From contig JAGDZU010000002.1 in NCBI GenBank assembly GCA_049115575.1, forward strand, positions 310,001 to 374,000: a stretch of DNA of 64,000 bases, read 5' to 3'. Shown here one piece after another: positions 44,102-53,874 of the stretch (positions within the stretch are counted from its first letter, which is position 1; every line of letters begins with the position of its first letter). Source of the DNA: JAHEKB01 sp049115575 (GTDB taxonomy: Bacteria > Bacteroidota > Bacteroidia > NS11-12g > UBA9320). A program made the translations under genes and the position numbers. The notes under the pieces are model-generated. The model ran no database searches. It saw only the letters and a program-made list of their open reading frames with translations, and was not told where the DNA came from.

Positions 44102-45010
44102 ATGAAACATTCCATAAAACTAATATTGGCTTGCCTTCTTTTTCTATCTGCTTGTAAAGGAGCTAGCCAACAAGAAGAAGGATTGATAATCGTTTGTACC
44201 ACTGGAATAATAGCGGACTGCATTTCAGAAATTGTTGAAGATAAGGCAACGGTGATTTCGCTTATGGGGCCTGGGGTAGATCCTCATTTATACAAAGCAT
44301 CTCAAGGCGATCTTATTAAATTAAGCAAGGCAGATATAGTGATATACAACGGACTTCATTTAGAAGGAAAGATGGGTCATGTATTAGATAATGCTGCTCA
44401 AAATAAGGAGGTGATTGCAGTTGGAGATTTTGCTAATCCTGAGGATTTAAAGGAGGTTGGAAATGAATCTACCTTGAGAGACCCGCACATTTGGTTCAAT
44501 CCAGAGCTGTGGATGTTTTGCATGGCGGGCGTAGTAGAAGAGTTGCAGTTGATTCCAGGCTTAGAAGGAATAAATGTGAGATTTGAAGAATACCAGGAAG
44601 AAGTCCTGGCTATGCATCAAAGCATGCAGAAGCTCCTAGATAATGAACTAGACAGAAGCAAAAGAATTCTCATAACATCTCACGATGCCTTTTCGTACTT
44701 TGGAGATGCTTATTATTTTGAAGTTAGAGGCCTGCAAGGCATTTCTACCGCAGCAGAATTTGGTATTAAAGACGTAACTGACCTCATCGATTTCGTGATT
44801 GAACGAGAGCTTAAAGCCTTGTTTATAGAAACAAGCGTTTCTGATAGAAATCTAAAAGCTGTGGTAGAAGGGGCAGAAGCCAGAGGGTATAGCGTTGAGC
44901 TAGGCGGAGCATTATACAGCGATGCTCTTGGCAATGCAGAAGGCTCAGCTGGGAGTTATATTGGAATGATAAAGACCAATATTGAAACCATATTGCAAGG
45001 ATTGAAATGA
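44102..45010 (+). CDS. Metal ABC transporter substrate-binding lipoprotein (TroA/MntA/ZnuA family)
   Basis: 302 residues from the ATG of the lipoprotein signal MKHSIKLILACLLFLSAC. Captures Mn2+, Zn2+ or Fe2+ in the periplasm for the ABC importer encoded next. Likely ligands: His in GPGVDPHLYKAS, His in DPHIWFNPEL, His in ITSHDAFSYFG and Asp in LYSDALG. This His3-Asp set resembles TroA/MntC more than ZnuA, and no His-rich Zn loop is present. The stop overlaps the ATPase start (ATGA). Confidence 0.93.
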   Translation: MKHSIKLILACLLFLSACKGASQQEEGLIIVCTTGIIADCISEIVEDKATVISLMGPGVDPHLYKASQGDLIKLSKADIVIYNGLHLEGKMGHVLDNAAQNKEVIAVGDFANPEDLKEVGNESTLRDPHIWFNPELWMFCMAGVVEELQLIPGLEGINVRFEEYQEEVLAMHQSMQKLLDNELDRSKRILITSHDAFSYFGDAYYFEVRGLQGISTAAEFGIKDVTDLIDFVIERELKALFIETSVSDRNLKAVVEGAEARGYSVELGGALYSDALGNAEGSAGSYIGMIKTNIETILQGLK

Positions 45011-45789
45011 CGGATGACAAACCAATTATAGAAGCTCATGACTTAACTGTTCTATACGGTAGAAAACCTGCTCTGTGGAATGTAGATTTTGAACTGCCAG
45101 ATGAGCAGGTGATAGGCATTATGGGGCCAAATGGTTCTGGAAAAAGTACACTGCTCAAGGCCATTATGGGTGTAATTCAACCTACTTCTGGATTTACCAA
45201 AGTGTATGATCAGCACATAGATAAAGTCAGATCTAAAATTTGTTATGTTCCACAGAGACAGAATATTGATTGGGATTTTCCAGCCAATGTTTGGGATATC
45301 GTTTCCATGGGTAGATTTCACCAAAAAGGTCTGTTCAAAAGGTTGAACAAGCAGGATGAAGAGATTATTGCTGAGAGTTTAGAAAAGGTAAATATGCTGA
45401 ATTATTCCAAACGTCAAATATCGCAACTATCTGGTGGTCAGCAACAAAGAGTGTTTTTAGCAAGAGCTTTAGCTCAACAAGGTGATTTGTTCTTAATGGA
45501 TGAACCATTTGCTGGAGTGGATATCGCTACAGAAGAAATGATAGTTCAGTTGCTAAAGGAAATGCGAGAAAATGGCAAGACTTTAGTGATAGTTCATCAC
45601 GATTTACACACGGCTCAAAGGTATTTTGATTGGTTGGTTTTATTAAACACTAGACTTGTGGCCTGTGGTCCGGTAGATGAAGTATTCAATGATAAAATCT
45701 TGACAGAAACTTATGGTGGTAAGCTAACTACCATGTCCAAAATCAGTCAGGTATTAGAAAACAAAGAATTCCCTATTAGACATAAATAG
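45007..45789 (+). CDS. Metal ABC transporter ATP-binding protein
   Basis: 260 residues. Walker A GPNGSGKSTLLKAI, Q-loop in CYVPQRQNIDWDFP, signature LSGGQQQRVFLARAL, Walker B LFLMDEPFAGVD and H-loop VIVHHDL. Powers import of the metal bound by the lipoprotein upstream. It overlaps the preceding gene by four bases and shares one base with the permease start. Confidence 0.95.
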   Translation: MTDDKPIIEAHDLTVLYGRKPALWNVDFELPDEQVIGIMGPNGSGKSTLLKAIMGVIQPTSGFTKVYDQHIDKVRSKICYVPQRQNIDWDFPANVWDIVSMGRFHQKGLFKRLNKQDEEIIAESLEKVNMLNYSKRQISQLSGGQQQRVFLARALAQQGDLFLMDEPFAGVDIATEEMIVQLLKEMRENGKTLVIVHHDLHTAQRYFDWLVLLNTRLVACGPVDEVFNDKILTETYGGKLTTMSKISQVLENKEFPIRHK

Positions 45790-47063
45790 TGCAGACCATT
45801 TCTGACTTCATATCTATTAATTACACTTTGATTGTGGTAAGCGTTGGAACCGGAATTCTTTGTATGGCTTCGGGAATTGTTGGCTGCTTCACCTATTTAA
45901 GAAAACGAGCGTTAATTGGGGATGTAATTTCTCATGCGGTCCTTCCTGGAGTGACTATCGCATTTATGCTTACGGGCATAAAAAATCCAGTCAGCTTTGT
46001 AATTGGTGCTATTATTTCAGGACTCATTTCTGTTTGGGCGGTTGATTTCATTCAACAACGCTCCAAGCTGAAACCAGATACTATATTGGCCTTGATTCTC
46101 AGTGTCTTTTTTGGGTTCGGAATACTATTGTTAACCTATGTACAAAGAGGGGGTAATGCAGCTCAATCTGGCTTGGACAGCTTTTTGTTTGGAAAGGCCG
46201 CCTCTATGAGCCTGAAAGACGTTCAAATTTTTAGCATAATAGCAATACTCAATCTTGTAGCAATAGGGGTATTCCTAAGAGGCTTTCAACTCATTAGTTT
46301 TGATGAAACCTATGCAAAAAGCATAGGATTTAAAGTAAGATTTTTAAAAAGCGCTTTGGCTGTGATTACCGTTGTAACCGTGGCAATAGGAGTTCAAGCT
46401 GTAGGAGTTGTGCTCATGGCGGCATTGTTAATTTCACCAGCGGCTGGAGCAAGATTCATGACCAATAATATAAGGAAGATGCTATTATTCTCCGGTGTTA
46501 TAGGGTCAATTGCGGGCATTGCTGGTGCATTAATAAGTTCAACTGGCTTAGGGATGCCTACAGGCCCTTGGGTGGTGGTGTGTTTGTCTGCTATTGCATT
46601 TTTGGCCATACTTTTTGGAAAACAAAGAGGGCTAGTTTCAAGAATACGATTGAGAAGAAGCAATCAACTTAAAATTAGCAATGAAAATGTGCTCAAGGCA
46701 CTATATAAAATTTCCCAGAAGAACCAGCATTCAATGGAATTAGAACGCTTAAAGGAAGAAGATGATTTAATGCATATGCCTCTGGTAAAAGTACTGAAGA
46801 GGCTGCGAAGAAAAGAATTAGTAGAGTTGGTAAAGGGAAGAGTGGTACTTAGCGAACAAGGTGTTATCAGTGCTAGAGAGGTTATTAGAAAGCACAGGTT
46901 ATGGGAATTGTACTTGAGCAAGTATTTTCAATTGGCCACTGATCATTTGCACGACGATGCTGAGGGCATAGAACACGTTATTACGCCCGAAATTGAAAAG
47001 AATTTGACAGAGCTTTTAGAATATCCAGATAAAGATCCACACGAAAGCGAAATTCCATATTGA
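45789..47063 (+). CDS. Metal ABC transporter permease fused to a DtxR-like C-terminal domain
   Basis: 424 residues from GTG. Residues 1 to about 285 form the ZnuB/MntB-type permease with eight or nine helices (LIGDVISHAVLPGVTIAF; GVVLMAALLISPAAGARF). Residues about 295-424 are cytosolic and resemble DtxR/MntR repressors: a winged-helix part (VLKALYKISQ; VKVLKRLRRKELVELVKGRV) and the metal-sensing dimerisation part (HRLWELYLSKYF, HLHDDAEGIEHVITPEIE, DPHESEIPY). The fusion may let cytosolic metal gate the transporter or bring a metal-dependent DNA-binding activity to the membrane. Confidence 0.92.
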   Translation: MQTISDFISINYTLIVVSVGTGILCMASGIVGCFTYLRKRALIGDVISHAVLPGVTIAFMLTGIKNPVSFVIGAIISGLISVWAVDFIQQRSKLKPDTILALILSVFFGFGILLLTYVQRGGNAAQSGLDSFLFGKAASMSLKDVQIFSIIAILNLVAIGVFLRGFQLISFDETYAKSIGFKVRFLKSALAVITVVTVAIGVQAVGVVLMAALLISPAAGARFMTNNIRKMLLFSGVIGSIAGIAGALISSTGLGMPTGPWVVVCLSAIAFLAILFGKQRGLVSRIRLRRSNQLKISNENVLKALYKISQKNQHSMELERLKEEDDLMHMPLVKVLKRLRRKELVELVKGRVVLSEQGVISAREVIRKHRLWELYLSKYFQLATDHLHDDAEGIEHVITPEIEKNLTELLEYPDKDPHESEIPY

Positions 47064-47920
47064 TGTACGATTTCTATGTAATATTGACCGCATCTTTGGT
47101 AGCCATAAACTGTGCTTTAATGGGCTCTTTTCTTATCATGAGAAAAATGGTAATGATCGGAGATGCTATTTCTCATGCCGTACTACCAGGAATATTTATT
47201 GCCTATGTCATTTCAGGCTCTGCTGCCAATTTACCTATCTTGATTGGAGCATCCATTAGCGGAATAGTGGTTAGCATTATGATAGAGTGGTTCACTAAGA
47301 AAGTGCGACTGCAAAATGATGCTTCCATAGGAATATCCTATACTTTTCTTTTTGCAATTGGGGTAATCTTGATTTCAAAGTATGGTCAAAACGTGGACAT
47401 AGACCAACAATGTGTTCTTTATGGTGAACTAGAGCATGTTGGACTTAGTTTAAAACCCTTCATATGGGGTTCGTATTTGCCACATCAAGCAATGATAGTG
47501 GGTTCCGTGAGCATCATATTGATTGCCGCGGTTGTTCTGGGTTTTAAAGGATTGTTTGTTACCACTTTTGACCCTGGTTTTGCTGTTTCAACAGGGGTTG
47601 CTGTTGGATTCTGGCATTATTTCTTAATGAGTGGAGTCTCTTTAACCACGGTTGTTTCTTTTGAATCTGTTGGTGCAATTTTGGTAATATCATTTTTAGC
47701 AGGACCACCGGCTATAGCCTATTTACTTACCGAAAAATTAAAACATATGATTGTTTATGCCTGTGCTATTGGAATTATCTGTTCGGTACTTGGTTATTAT
47801 TTGGCAAAATATTTAGACGTTTCCGTGGCAGGGGCAATAGCTACTACTATTGGCGTTGTATTTGCTATTGTTTTTGGTCTTAGCCTAATCATAAAGCGTC
47901 AAAGTCCTGTAATTTCATAG
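47063..47920 (+). CDS. Second metal ABC transporter permease
   Basis: 285 residues starting at the ATG that shares one base with the preceding TGA (TGATG). The TTG one codon upstream is unlikely. Same permease family as its neighbour (MVMIGDAISHAVLPGIFIAY; SVGAILVISFLAGPPAIAYL), but without the DtxR-like extension. The two permeases probably form a heterodimer. Confidence 0.93.
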   Translation: MYDFYVILTASLVAINCALMGSFLIMRKMVMIGDAISHAVLPGIFIAYVISGSAANLPILIGASISGIVVSIMIEWFTKKVRLQNDASIGISYTFLFAIGVILISKYGQNVDIDQQCVLYGELEHVGLSLKPFIWGSYLPHQAMIVGSVSIILIAAVVLGFKGLFVTTFDPGFAVSTGVAVGFWHYFLMSGVSLTTVVSFESVGAILVISFLAGPPAIAYLLTEKLKHMIVYACAIGIICSVLGYYLAKYLDVSVAGAIATTIGVVFAIVFGLSLIIKRQSPVIS

Positions 47921-47996
47921 AAATAGTGTTCAGAATATGATCACTTCATGATATACTGTTAATGAATACAGCTCACTGAAATGTATCATTGTAGAA

Positions 47997-49877
47997 GTGT
48001 TGAAAGCGGTTGGGTTTCTAATATTATTATGCTTTTTCTGGAGTCATAGCTTGGCTTCAGAACCATATGTAGTATACGGATACAACAAGACTGAAATGCA
48101 AGCCTTAAACATTCAGACATTGGCTGATTTATTAAGGCGTCTTCCTTTGAGCAATAGTTATTTTCAAGACAATGCGCAAACAGCAAACATTGGGGCAGAA
48201 TCACTAAATGTGACAGCCATATATAAAGACGGTCTTCCTCTTTTTATGGATCAGAATGTCTCACCCAATATGCAAGCTATTTCTATGGTGGGAATAGATA
48301 GTGTTGAAGTACATAGCCCTACTATATGGTCTCCTACCAAAGGCTTGAATGGTATTATAATTCAGCTTTATAGCTCGGTAATCCACCTAAGCAATTCTTC
48401 ATTTTATACCAATGTTACTGCCAACAGTCATAAAGATTGGGCCTTTAATACATCTGCCAGTATCAGTAACAGAAAGCACAGTGTAGGTTGGCAATTCGGA
48501 AGGTATTTTGAACAAGGTTTAAAGGAGAAGGATCAAAGAGACTTAAAATGGCCAAGTGTTGATCTTCATACCCTCAATTTGAGATATAGATGGGATCTTT
48601 TGGCTAATACAAGTTTGGAGCTCAGCTACGATGTTCAATTATTTCATCAATTAGACCAAAGCGAGATTTTTGATCAAACTTCAAGAACAGAAGATAAACA
48701 TAGAGAGGAAAAAGCTCAAAGATTTAGATCTAGGTTCTCTACTCAAGTTTCAAAATTTCATAAAATAGAATTGAATACTATCTATCACTGGAGTGACTAT
48801 TACAACTTTGTAAATGAGCGTGATCTCTATAGCGGTGAAAGCGAAATATCGCGTATAGCTGGAATAGAGGACTCAACAAGATATAAATACGTGCACCTGA
48901 GTGGAAAGTTTATAAAGATGGACAGCAACTCCATACTGAACTATGCACTGGGTCTGGAATTATCTAACTTTAGAGATATTCATTTCAAAAGTATTGATGC
49001 AATTAATGTATCATATCTGGATTACGTATTGGCGGCAAAATTGATGTTCAAACCCAACGAGAAATTAGCAATAGATGGTGGCCTGAACTATATATCCAAT
49101 GTGACCTTAGGAAATTATGTATTCCCTAGATTATTCTTGAGATATACACTCTCCAATAGATTATTATTTAGCACGCAATACACTAGCAGTGCCATATATC
49201 CCTTAAGTTCTGCCTTATACTACCCCAGAAAATTAACAGGTCACAGCATAACAAATAATTTAAGACTTGGAATGGGTGTTATGCATCAGTCACATACGTT
49301 TATAAAGCTGAATTCTAAAAACACTCAATTTCAAATGGGAACACTTTACGGTGTTTTCAATAAAGGGCTGGCCGCAAATTACGGCAGTGGTATATATAGC
49401 AACACTAGATTTAGCAGGAGTTTAGTTAACTACGTTAAGTTGAGCTTTTCAACTCAAGCCGTGAATTTATGGACTGTATTTGCCATGAAGGGTCAGAATA
49501 GCCTGAGAAATATTAATAAGCAATTCTACTTCAATCCAGAATGGTCTATGAATGCGAGTTGTCACATAAACTCTAATTTACAGGTATTTGCCTTTGCCAA
49601 GTTCGATGGGCCAAGTAAATATTTGGTTGAGGAAGAAGACGGTGTTTTCCAGCAAGATATTGGGGGCAGCTCACTTCTAGACCTCAGCTTAATACAAAAG
49701 CTATTTCAAGGCAAACTGGAAGTTGTTGCAGGTATTAAGAATGTTTTAGATGAATACGAATTGGACTTCACCAAGCTAAATATTGAAACTCTTTACCCTT
49801 CTTCAACAAATATCAAGGAGGTATATGCAGACAGGCATAGAAACTACTTTATAAGCCTTAGAGTAAACCTAAAATGA
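47997..49877 (+). CDS. TonB-dependent-receptor-like outer-membrane protein
   Basis: 626 residues from GTG (a TTG follows directly), with signal MLKAVGFLILLCFFWSHSLA. A plug-like domain spans about residues 30-125 (QTLADLLRRLPLSNSYFQDN; TAIYKDGLPLFM; GIDSVEVHSP). Barrel strands follow, ending with an aromatic-rich tail (LEVVAGIKNVLDEYELD; YFISLRVNLK). At this size and without a CarboxypepD_reg domain it resembles HmuR/BtuB-sized receptors rather than SusC. It overlaps the HmuY-like gene by four bases, so a siderophore, haem or metal chelate is the probable substrate. Confidence 0.8.
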   Translation: MLKAVGFLILLCFFWSHSLASEPYVVYGYNKTEMQALNIQTLADLLRRLPLSNSYFQDNAQTANIGAESLNVTAIYKDGLPLFMDQNVSPNMQAISMVGIDSVEVHSPTIWSPTKGLNGIIIQLYSSVIHLSNSSFYTNVTANSHKDWAFNTSASISNRKHSVGWQFGRYFEQGLKEKDQRDLKWPSVDLHTLNLRYRWDLLANTSLELSYDVQLFHQLDQSEIFDQTSRTEDKHREEKAQRFRSRFSTQVSKFHKIELNTIYHWSDYYNFVNERDLYSGESEISRIAGIEDSTRYKYVHLSGKFIKMDSNSILNYALGLELSNFRDIHFKSIDAINVSYLDYVLAAKLMFKPNEKLAIDGGLNYISNVTLGNYVFPRLFLRYTLSNRLLFSTQYTSSAIYPLSSALYYPRKLTGHSITNNLRLGMGVMHQSHTFIKLNSKNTQFQMGTLYGVFNKGLAANYGSGIYSNTRFSRSLVNYVKLSFSTQAVNLWTVFAMKGQNSLRNINKQFYFNPEWSMNASCHINSNLQVFAFAKFDGPSKYLVEEEDGVFQQDIGGSSLLDLSLIQKLFQGKLEVVAGIKNVLDEYELDFTKLNIETLYPSSTNIKEVYADRHRNYFISLRVNLK

Positions 49878-50869
49878 AAATATGGGTATACATATCGCTG
49901 TTATTATTGGCTTCTTGTGTTGCAGATGAGTCTCCTGTGAAAGCCCCTCAACTTCACCATTTGAAGATGGAGATTCACGCTAATCAGCCACGCGCATTTA
50001 TAGATTTATACAACAAAGCGGCAACCTATCCAGAACATAAGGAATGGCATTTGAAGTTTCAAAATGCAGATCACAATTGGGCGATATTTTTAAATCCAAT
50101 GCTTGATTTAACAGTTCACAAATCAACTTTTATTGAGTTAGAAAGTTTAGGGCCACAATATGTAGTGCAGAATGAACTAAGCTGGCAAAGGGACTTGCCT
50201 TTGGATAAAGACATTTTGCCCGCCATAGGTACATGGGGAGATTACTCTTTTAAATTTCCGCAGTCATTCAATAATGTTTATGTATTGCGATTAAAGAAAA
50301 GCAATCAGTTGTCATATTGGAAATTTCAGATTCTGGGTGCAACTAAAGATAGGTATACATTGGAAATAGCCAATTTGGATGGCAGTAAAAAAGAAACAGT
50401 ATTGGTTCCAAAGAGCAATGATTTCACGCATAGTTACCTTGCTTTAGATAGTGTTGCCAATGTGGTAAACATGGAACCTCATAAGGCTCTCTGGCACCTA
50501 AACTTAAGTTTCGGGGTAGATTCTAATAGTAGAAATGAGCACCAGATTGAGCTAGAAAATATATCTGACAGTTTGAGTATCTATCAAATATTCGGCGTGA
50601 ATAAGAATGCTGTGAAACTCTGGATTGAGCGAGATATTCCTTTTGAGGATATTAGTTATTTCCACGCTAAGGATCTTTCATATGTGGACTGTGAGCAGAT
50701 TAGCAATCCTTTCATTTACTACAATAAGGATGAACAACAATATGAGTTAAAGAAGAATTGCAGTTTAATCTGTTTAAGTGGAGGTTACTATTATAAAATC
50801 CGATTGGATGAAGCGCACTTCTCACCTCCAGATGAATTCAGTTTTGAATTAGATATTCAGAATTTGTAA
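49874..50869 (+). CDS. HmuY-like surface lipoprotein (putative)
   Basis: 331 residues with signal MKIWVYISLLLLASC and lipobox LASC. The layout recalls the HmuY family: WHLKFQNADHNWAIFLN, GTWGDYSFKFP, NVYVLRLKKSNQLSYWKFQI. A second half has KALWHLNLSFGVDSN and GGYYYKIRLDEAHF. HmuY-type proteins hand haem to a TonB receptor encoded beside them, as here. No His-pair for haem is obvious and three cysteines occur in the second half (DCEQ; KKNCSLIC), so the ligand may not be haem. The start overlaps the receptor's stop. Confidence 0.55.
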   Translation: MKIWVYISLLLLASCVADESPVKAPQLHHLKMEIHANQPRAFIDLYNKAATYPEHKEWHLKFQNADHNWAIFLNPMLDLTVHKSTFIELESLGPQYVVQNELSWQRDLPLDKDILPAIGTWGDYSFKFPQSFNNVYVLRLKKSNQLSYWKFQILGATKDRYTLEIANLDGSKKETVLVPKSNDFTHSYLALDSVANVVNMEPHKALWHLNLSFGVDSNSRNEHQIELENISDSLSIYQIFGVNKNAVKLWIERDIPFEDISYFHAKDLSYVDCEQISNPFIYYNKDEQQYELKKNCSLICLSGGYYYKIRLDEAHFSPPDEFSFELDIQNL

Positions 50870-50897
50870 TCAAGCCGTCTAGCGCTATCATTGCAGA

Positions 50898-51983
50898 ATG
50901 AAAAATTTGAGCTTTCTATTTCTGATTGTGGCATCATTTGTCGCATGTAAATCAAGTGGAAACAAAGAGACAGATGAATACAGTGGAGCTACTGTTACCG
51001 AAGGGGAAGAGCCACATTTAGCCAATATCCAACAACTTACATATGGAGGTGATAATGCAGAAGCCTATTTCAGCTTCGATAACAGTAAGTTGGTGTTTCA
51101 ATCGAACAACCCTGCTTGGGGATTGGAATGTGATCAAATCTTTTATATGAACATTGAGGAGGCCATTAAAGACACTTTAAGACCTCCAATGCTAAGCACT
51201 GGTCTTGGGAGAACTACTTGTTCTTATTTTTTACCGGGAGATAGTCTAATAGTTTATGCGTCTACCCATGAAGGTGGTGATGCTTGCCCTCAAGAAACCA
51301 AAGACAGCACAAGGTATTTGTGGTCAGTTTTTGGAGACTACGACATCTATGTTGCAGACCTAAATGGAAATATTGTTTCGAAACTTACAGATGAACCAGG
51401 TTATGATGCGGAGGCAACTGTATCTCCGAATGGAGATCGTATTGTTTTTACAAGTGATAGAAGTGGAGATCTGGAGTTATACACCATGAACTTAGATGGC
51501 AGTGATGTAGTACAAGTTACTTCTGGATTGGGTTATGATGGTGGAGCATTTTATTCACCCAATGGCGAAGAACTGATCTTTAGAAGCAGTAGGCCTACAT
51601 CTGAAGAAGAAATAGCAGACTATAAAGAGTTACTGTCAAGAGGATTGGTAGCACCAACCGATATGGAGCTATACATCTGCAATGTGGATGGATCAAATTT
51701 GAGGCAGATTACCGAATTAGGTCAGGCCAATTGGGCTCCATTCTTTCATCCAAGCGGTGAAAAGATCATATTCTCTAGTAATCACGCATCTGAGAGGGGT
51801 TTTCCATTCCAATTGTATATGATAGACACAACAGGAGAAAATCTACAACAGATCACAACTCGAAGTGTATTCAACGCTTTTCCTATGTTTTCCTTTGATG
51901 GTAAAAAATTGATTTTCAGTTCCAATAGAGATAATGGAGGAACAAGGGAGACCAATTTGTTTATTGCGGATTGGGTAGATTAA
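50898..51983 (+). CDS. TolB-like PD40 beta-propeller lipoprotein
   Basis: 361 residues with signal MKNLSFLFLIVASFVAC. PD40/TolB-type blades are visible: AEATVSPNGDRIVFTSDRSG, GGAFYSPNGEELIFRSSRP, WAPFFHPSGEKIIFSSNH, AFPMFSFDGKKLIFSSNRD. Function in Bacteroidota is mostly unknown; the propeller binds partners in the periplasm. It follows the HmuY-like gene by 28 bases and may belong to the same transcript. Confidence 0.88.
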   Translation: MKNLSFLFLIVASFVACKSSGNKETDEYSGATVTEGEEPHLANIQQLTYGGDNAEAYFSFDNSKLVFQSNNPAWGLECDQIFYMNIEEAIKDTLRPPMLSTGLGRTTCSYFLPGDSLIVYASTHEGGDACPQETKDSTRYLWSVFGDYDIYVADLNGNIVSKLTDEPGYDAEATVSPNGDRIVFTSDRSGDLELYTMNLDGSDVVQVTSGLGYDGGAFYSPNGEELIFRSSRPTSEEEIADYKELLSRGLVAPTDMELYICNVDGSNLRQITELGQANWAPFFHPSGEKIIFSSNHASERGFPFQLYMIDTTGENLQQITTRSVFNAFPMFSFDGKKLIFSSNRDNGGTRETNLFIADWVD

Positions 51984-52230
51984 ATAATTGTTAGTTGATA
52001 ATTATTAATTACTAATTCTAGGAAGAAGTAGCCGAACCTCTTAAATGGATTAGCATTGAGAAATTAATTCCTTTTTTAGTTCTATAGCCGGTTTTTCGCT
52101 GACCGTTTACTGTTGACTTCAGGAGGGACGAGCCCACCCCTCCCCGAACTACAAGATAATACTAGCGCGCCATTCTCTATTAATAGAATCTATTTAAAGT
52201 GCTGAAATAAGTGATGTATTAACTTATGGA
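51984..52230. other. Intergenic stretch with short repeat-like motifs
   Basis: The GACCGTTTACTGTTGAC string at 52101-52117 is a near-tandem of 7-base units, of the sort found in Bacteroidota intergenic repeats. A G/C-rich GGAGGGACGAGCCCACCCCT segment follows. No gene is evident. Confidence 0.3.
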
Positions 52231-53565
52231 TTATTTATTCTTTCTAAAGCTAAACTCTGATTCACTGAAAGTGCCAGAACTCATCAAGAGAATATTATCT
52301 TCATTGTTATAACTCTCTTCGATAATACTAACAAGCTCTTGCGGGTTGTCTAATACTTCAACTTCTCCAAAACTATCTTTTATTTCATCCTTGCTCAATA
52401 CTTCCATTTTGCGATGTTCAAATACATGAGGGTCTATATAGACAATGGCTCTATCTGCGGACTTCATGGAATCTTTGTAGTAGGGAAGGAAAGAGCGATT
52501 GAGACTACTGAAAGTGTGCAGTTCAAACACAGCTAAAAGTGTTCGGTCTTTATAAGTGTCCTTTACTGCTTTGGTTGTTGCCTGCAACTTGCTCGGCGAA
52601 TGAGCAAAATCTCGATAGATGACTTGATTTACGGAATCGAGCCATTTTTCCATTCTCTTTCCTGCTCCTTCAAATGAAGACATATGTCTAAAGAAATCAG
52701 CCTTATCTACATTCAAAAGCTCTGTTGCCAAGGATGCCGCTTCTATGTTTTGCAAATTGTGTTCTCCTATTACAGAAAGAGGATAGAGCTCGCCATTATA
52801 GTGAATACTACTTTGGTGATTTTGTAAACTATATTCTGGCGTATGGTATGCTATAGTGTTACAGACGGCACTGCCAATGAGAGATTCTAGATGCTCATCT
52901 CCTTGAAACCAAATAATATGTGATTCTGGTCTATGTGCTTTGATATATTCATCAAAGGTGTCTAAATAGGATTGAAAACTTGGGAAGACGTTTATATGAT
53001 CATAGGCAATTCCGGTTATTATACTGATGTCTGGATTGTACCAGTGAAACTTAGATCTTCTATCAATTGGCGAACTCAGATATTCGTCTCCTTCTATAAG
53101 AATAAGTGGAGCATCTGTAAGTTTAACTGACAAATCAAATCCTTCAATAGAGCTGCCAACTAAATAATCAAAGTCAAAACCCGCTTGTTTTAAGGCGTGC
53201 ATTAGCATAGAAGTAGTTGTTGTTTTACCATGGCTTCCCGCCACCACTAAACGCGTCTTGTTTTCGGATTCTTTGGCAACAAATTCAGGGAAACTCATTA
53301 CCTCAAGGCCCATTTCTGTAGCTTTAATTAGCTCTGGGTTGTCCGGTCTAGCATGCATTCCTAAAATCACCTGATCTAAACCTATGTGAATGTTTTCAGG
53401 ATTCCATCCAACTTCTGGCAATAAACCTTCAGCTTCTAGATTGCGTCTTGCTGGGTCATAAATGGCATCGTCACTACCTGTAACCACATAGCCTTTTCGG
53501 CTCAAAGCAATGGCTAGATTGTGCATGATAGCTCCTCCTATGGCAATTAAATGAACTTTCTTCAA
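52231..53565 (-). CDS. mpl: Mur ligase, Mpl-type (UDP-MurNAc:tripeptide ligase)
   Basis: 444 residues, cytosolic. Joins recycled tripeptide L-Ala-D-Glu-mDAP to UDP-MurNAc in peptidoglycan recycling. N-terminal Rossmann HLIAIGGAIMHNLAIALSRK, the ATP site VVAGSHGKTTTTSMLMHAL, EGDEYLSS, GIAYDHINVFPSFQ, GEHNLQNIEAA and FEGAGKRMEK are diagnostic of the MurC/Mpl branch. The EYLSSPIDRRSKF segment fits Mpl rather than MurC. Confidence 0.9.
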   Translation of the reverse strand: MKKVHLIAIGGAIMHNLAIALSRKGYVVTGSDDAIYDPARRNLEAEGLLPEVGWNPENIHIGLDQVILGMHARPDNPELIKATEMGLEVMSFPEFVAKESENKTRLVVAGSHGKTTTTSMLMHALKQAGFDFDYLVGSSIEGFDLSVKLTDAPLILIEGDEYLSSPIDRRSKFHWYNPDISIITGIAYDHINVFPSFQSYLDTFDEYIKAHRPESHIIWFQGDEHLESLIGSAVCNTIAYHTPEYSLQNHQSSIHYNGELYPLSVIGEHNLQNIEAASLATELLNVDKADFFRHMSSFEGAGKRMEKWLDSVNQVIYRDFAHSPSKLQATTKAVKDTYKDRTLLAVFELHTFSSLNRSFLPYYKDSMKSADRAIVYIDPHVFEHRKMEVLSKDEIKDSFGEVEVLDNPQELVSIIEESYNNEDNILLMSSGTFSESEFSFRKNK

Positions 53566-53611
53566 TACTATATTTTGAATGTTGACGTTGGACGAATATA
53601 GCTATCAGATT

Positions 53612-53845
53612 ATGCAAAAAATCGTCTTTATCAGCATCCTACTTCTCATTGGCTTATTTAGTTTACAATTGAATTTGAGAAAATCATCGAAGAACTATTA
53701 TAGTCAGAAAACGCAGCCTAGTATAGAAGTTGTAAAACCAGCTGCTTACCAAGATCAATTTCGCCTTAATGAGAATAATTATATCATTATTGATAGTACT
53801 GGGACTCCCTATCTCCTTAAAAAGAAAAAGCTTATCAGCTTATAA
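53612..53845 (+). CDS. Small hypothetical membrane-anchored protein
   Basis: 77 residues from the ATG of MQKIVFISILLLIGLFSLQL. The frame opens 11 codons earlier. One N-terminal helix is followed by a basic tail ending YLLKKKKLISL. It lies between divergent mpl and the glycosyltransferase gene. No family recognised. Confidence 0.55.
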   Translation: MQKIVFISILLLIGLFSLQLNLRKSSKNYYSQKTQPSIEVVKPAAYQDQFRLNENNYIIIDSTGTPYLLKKKKLISL

Positions 53846-53874
53846 TATTCATCACTTCAGCTTTTCTTTGTGGA

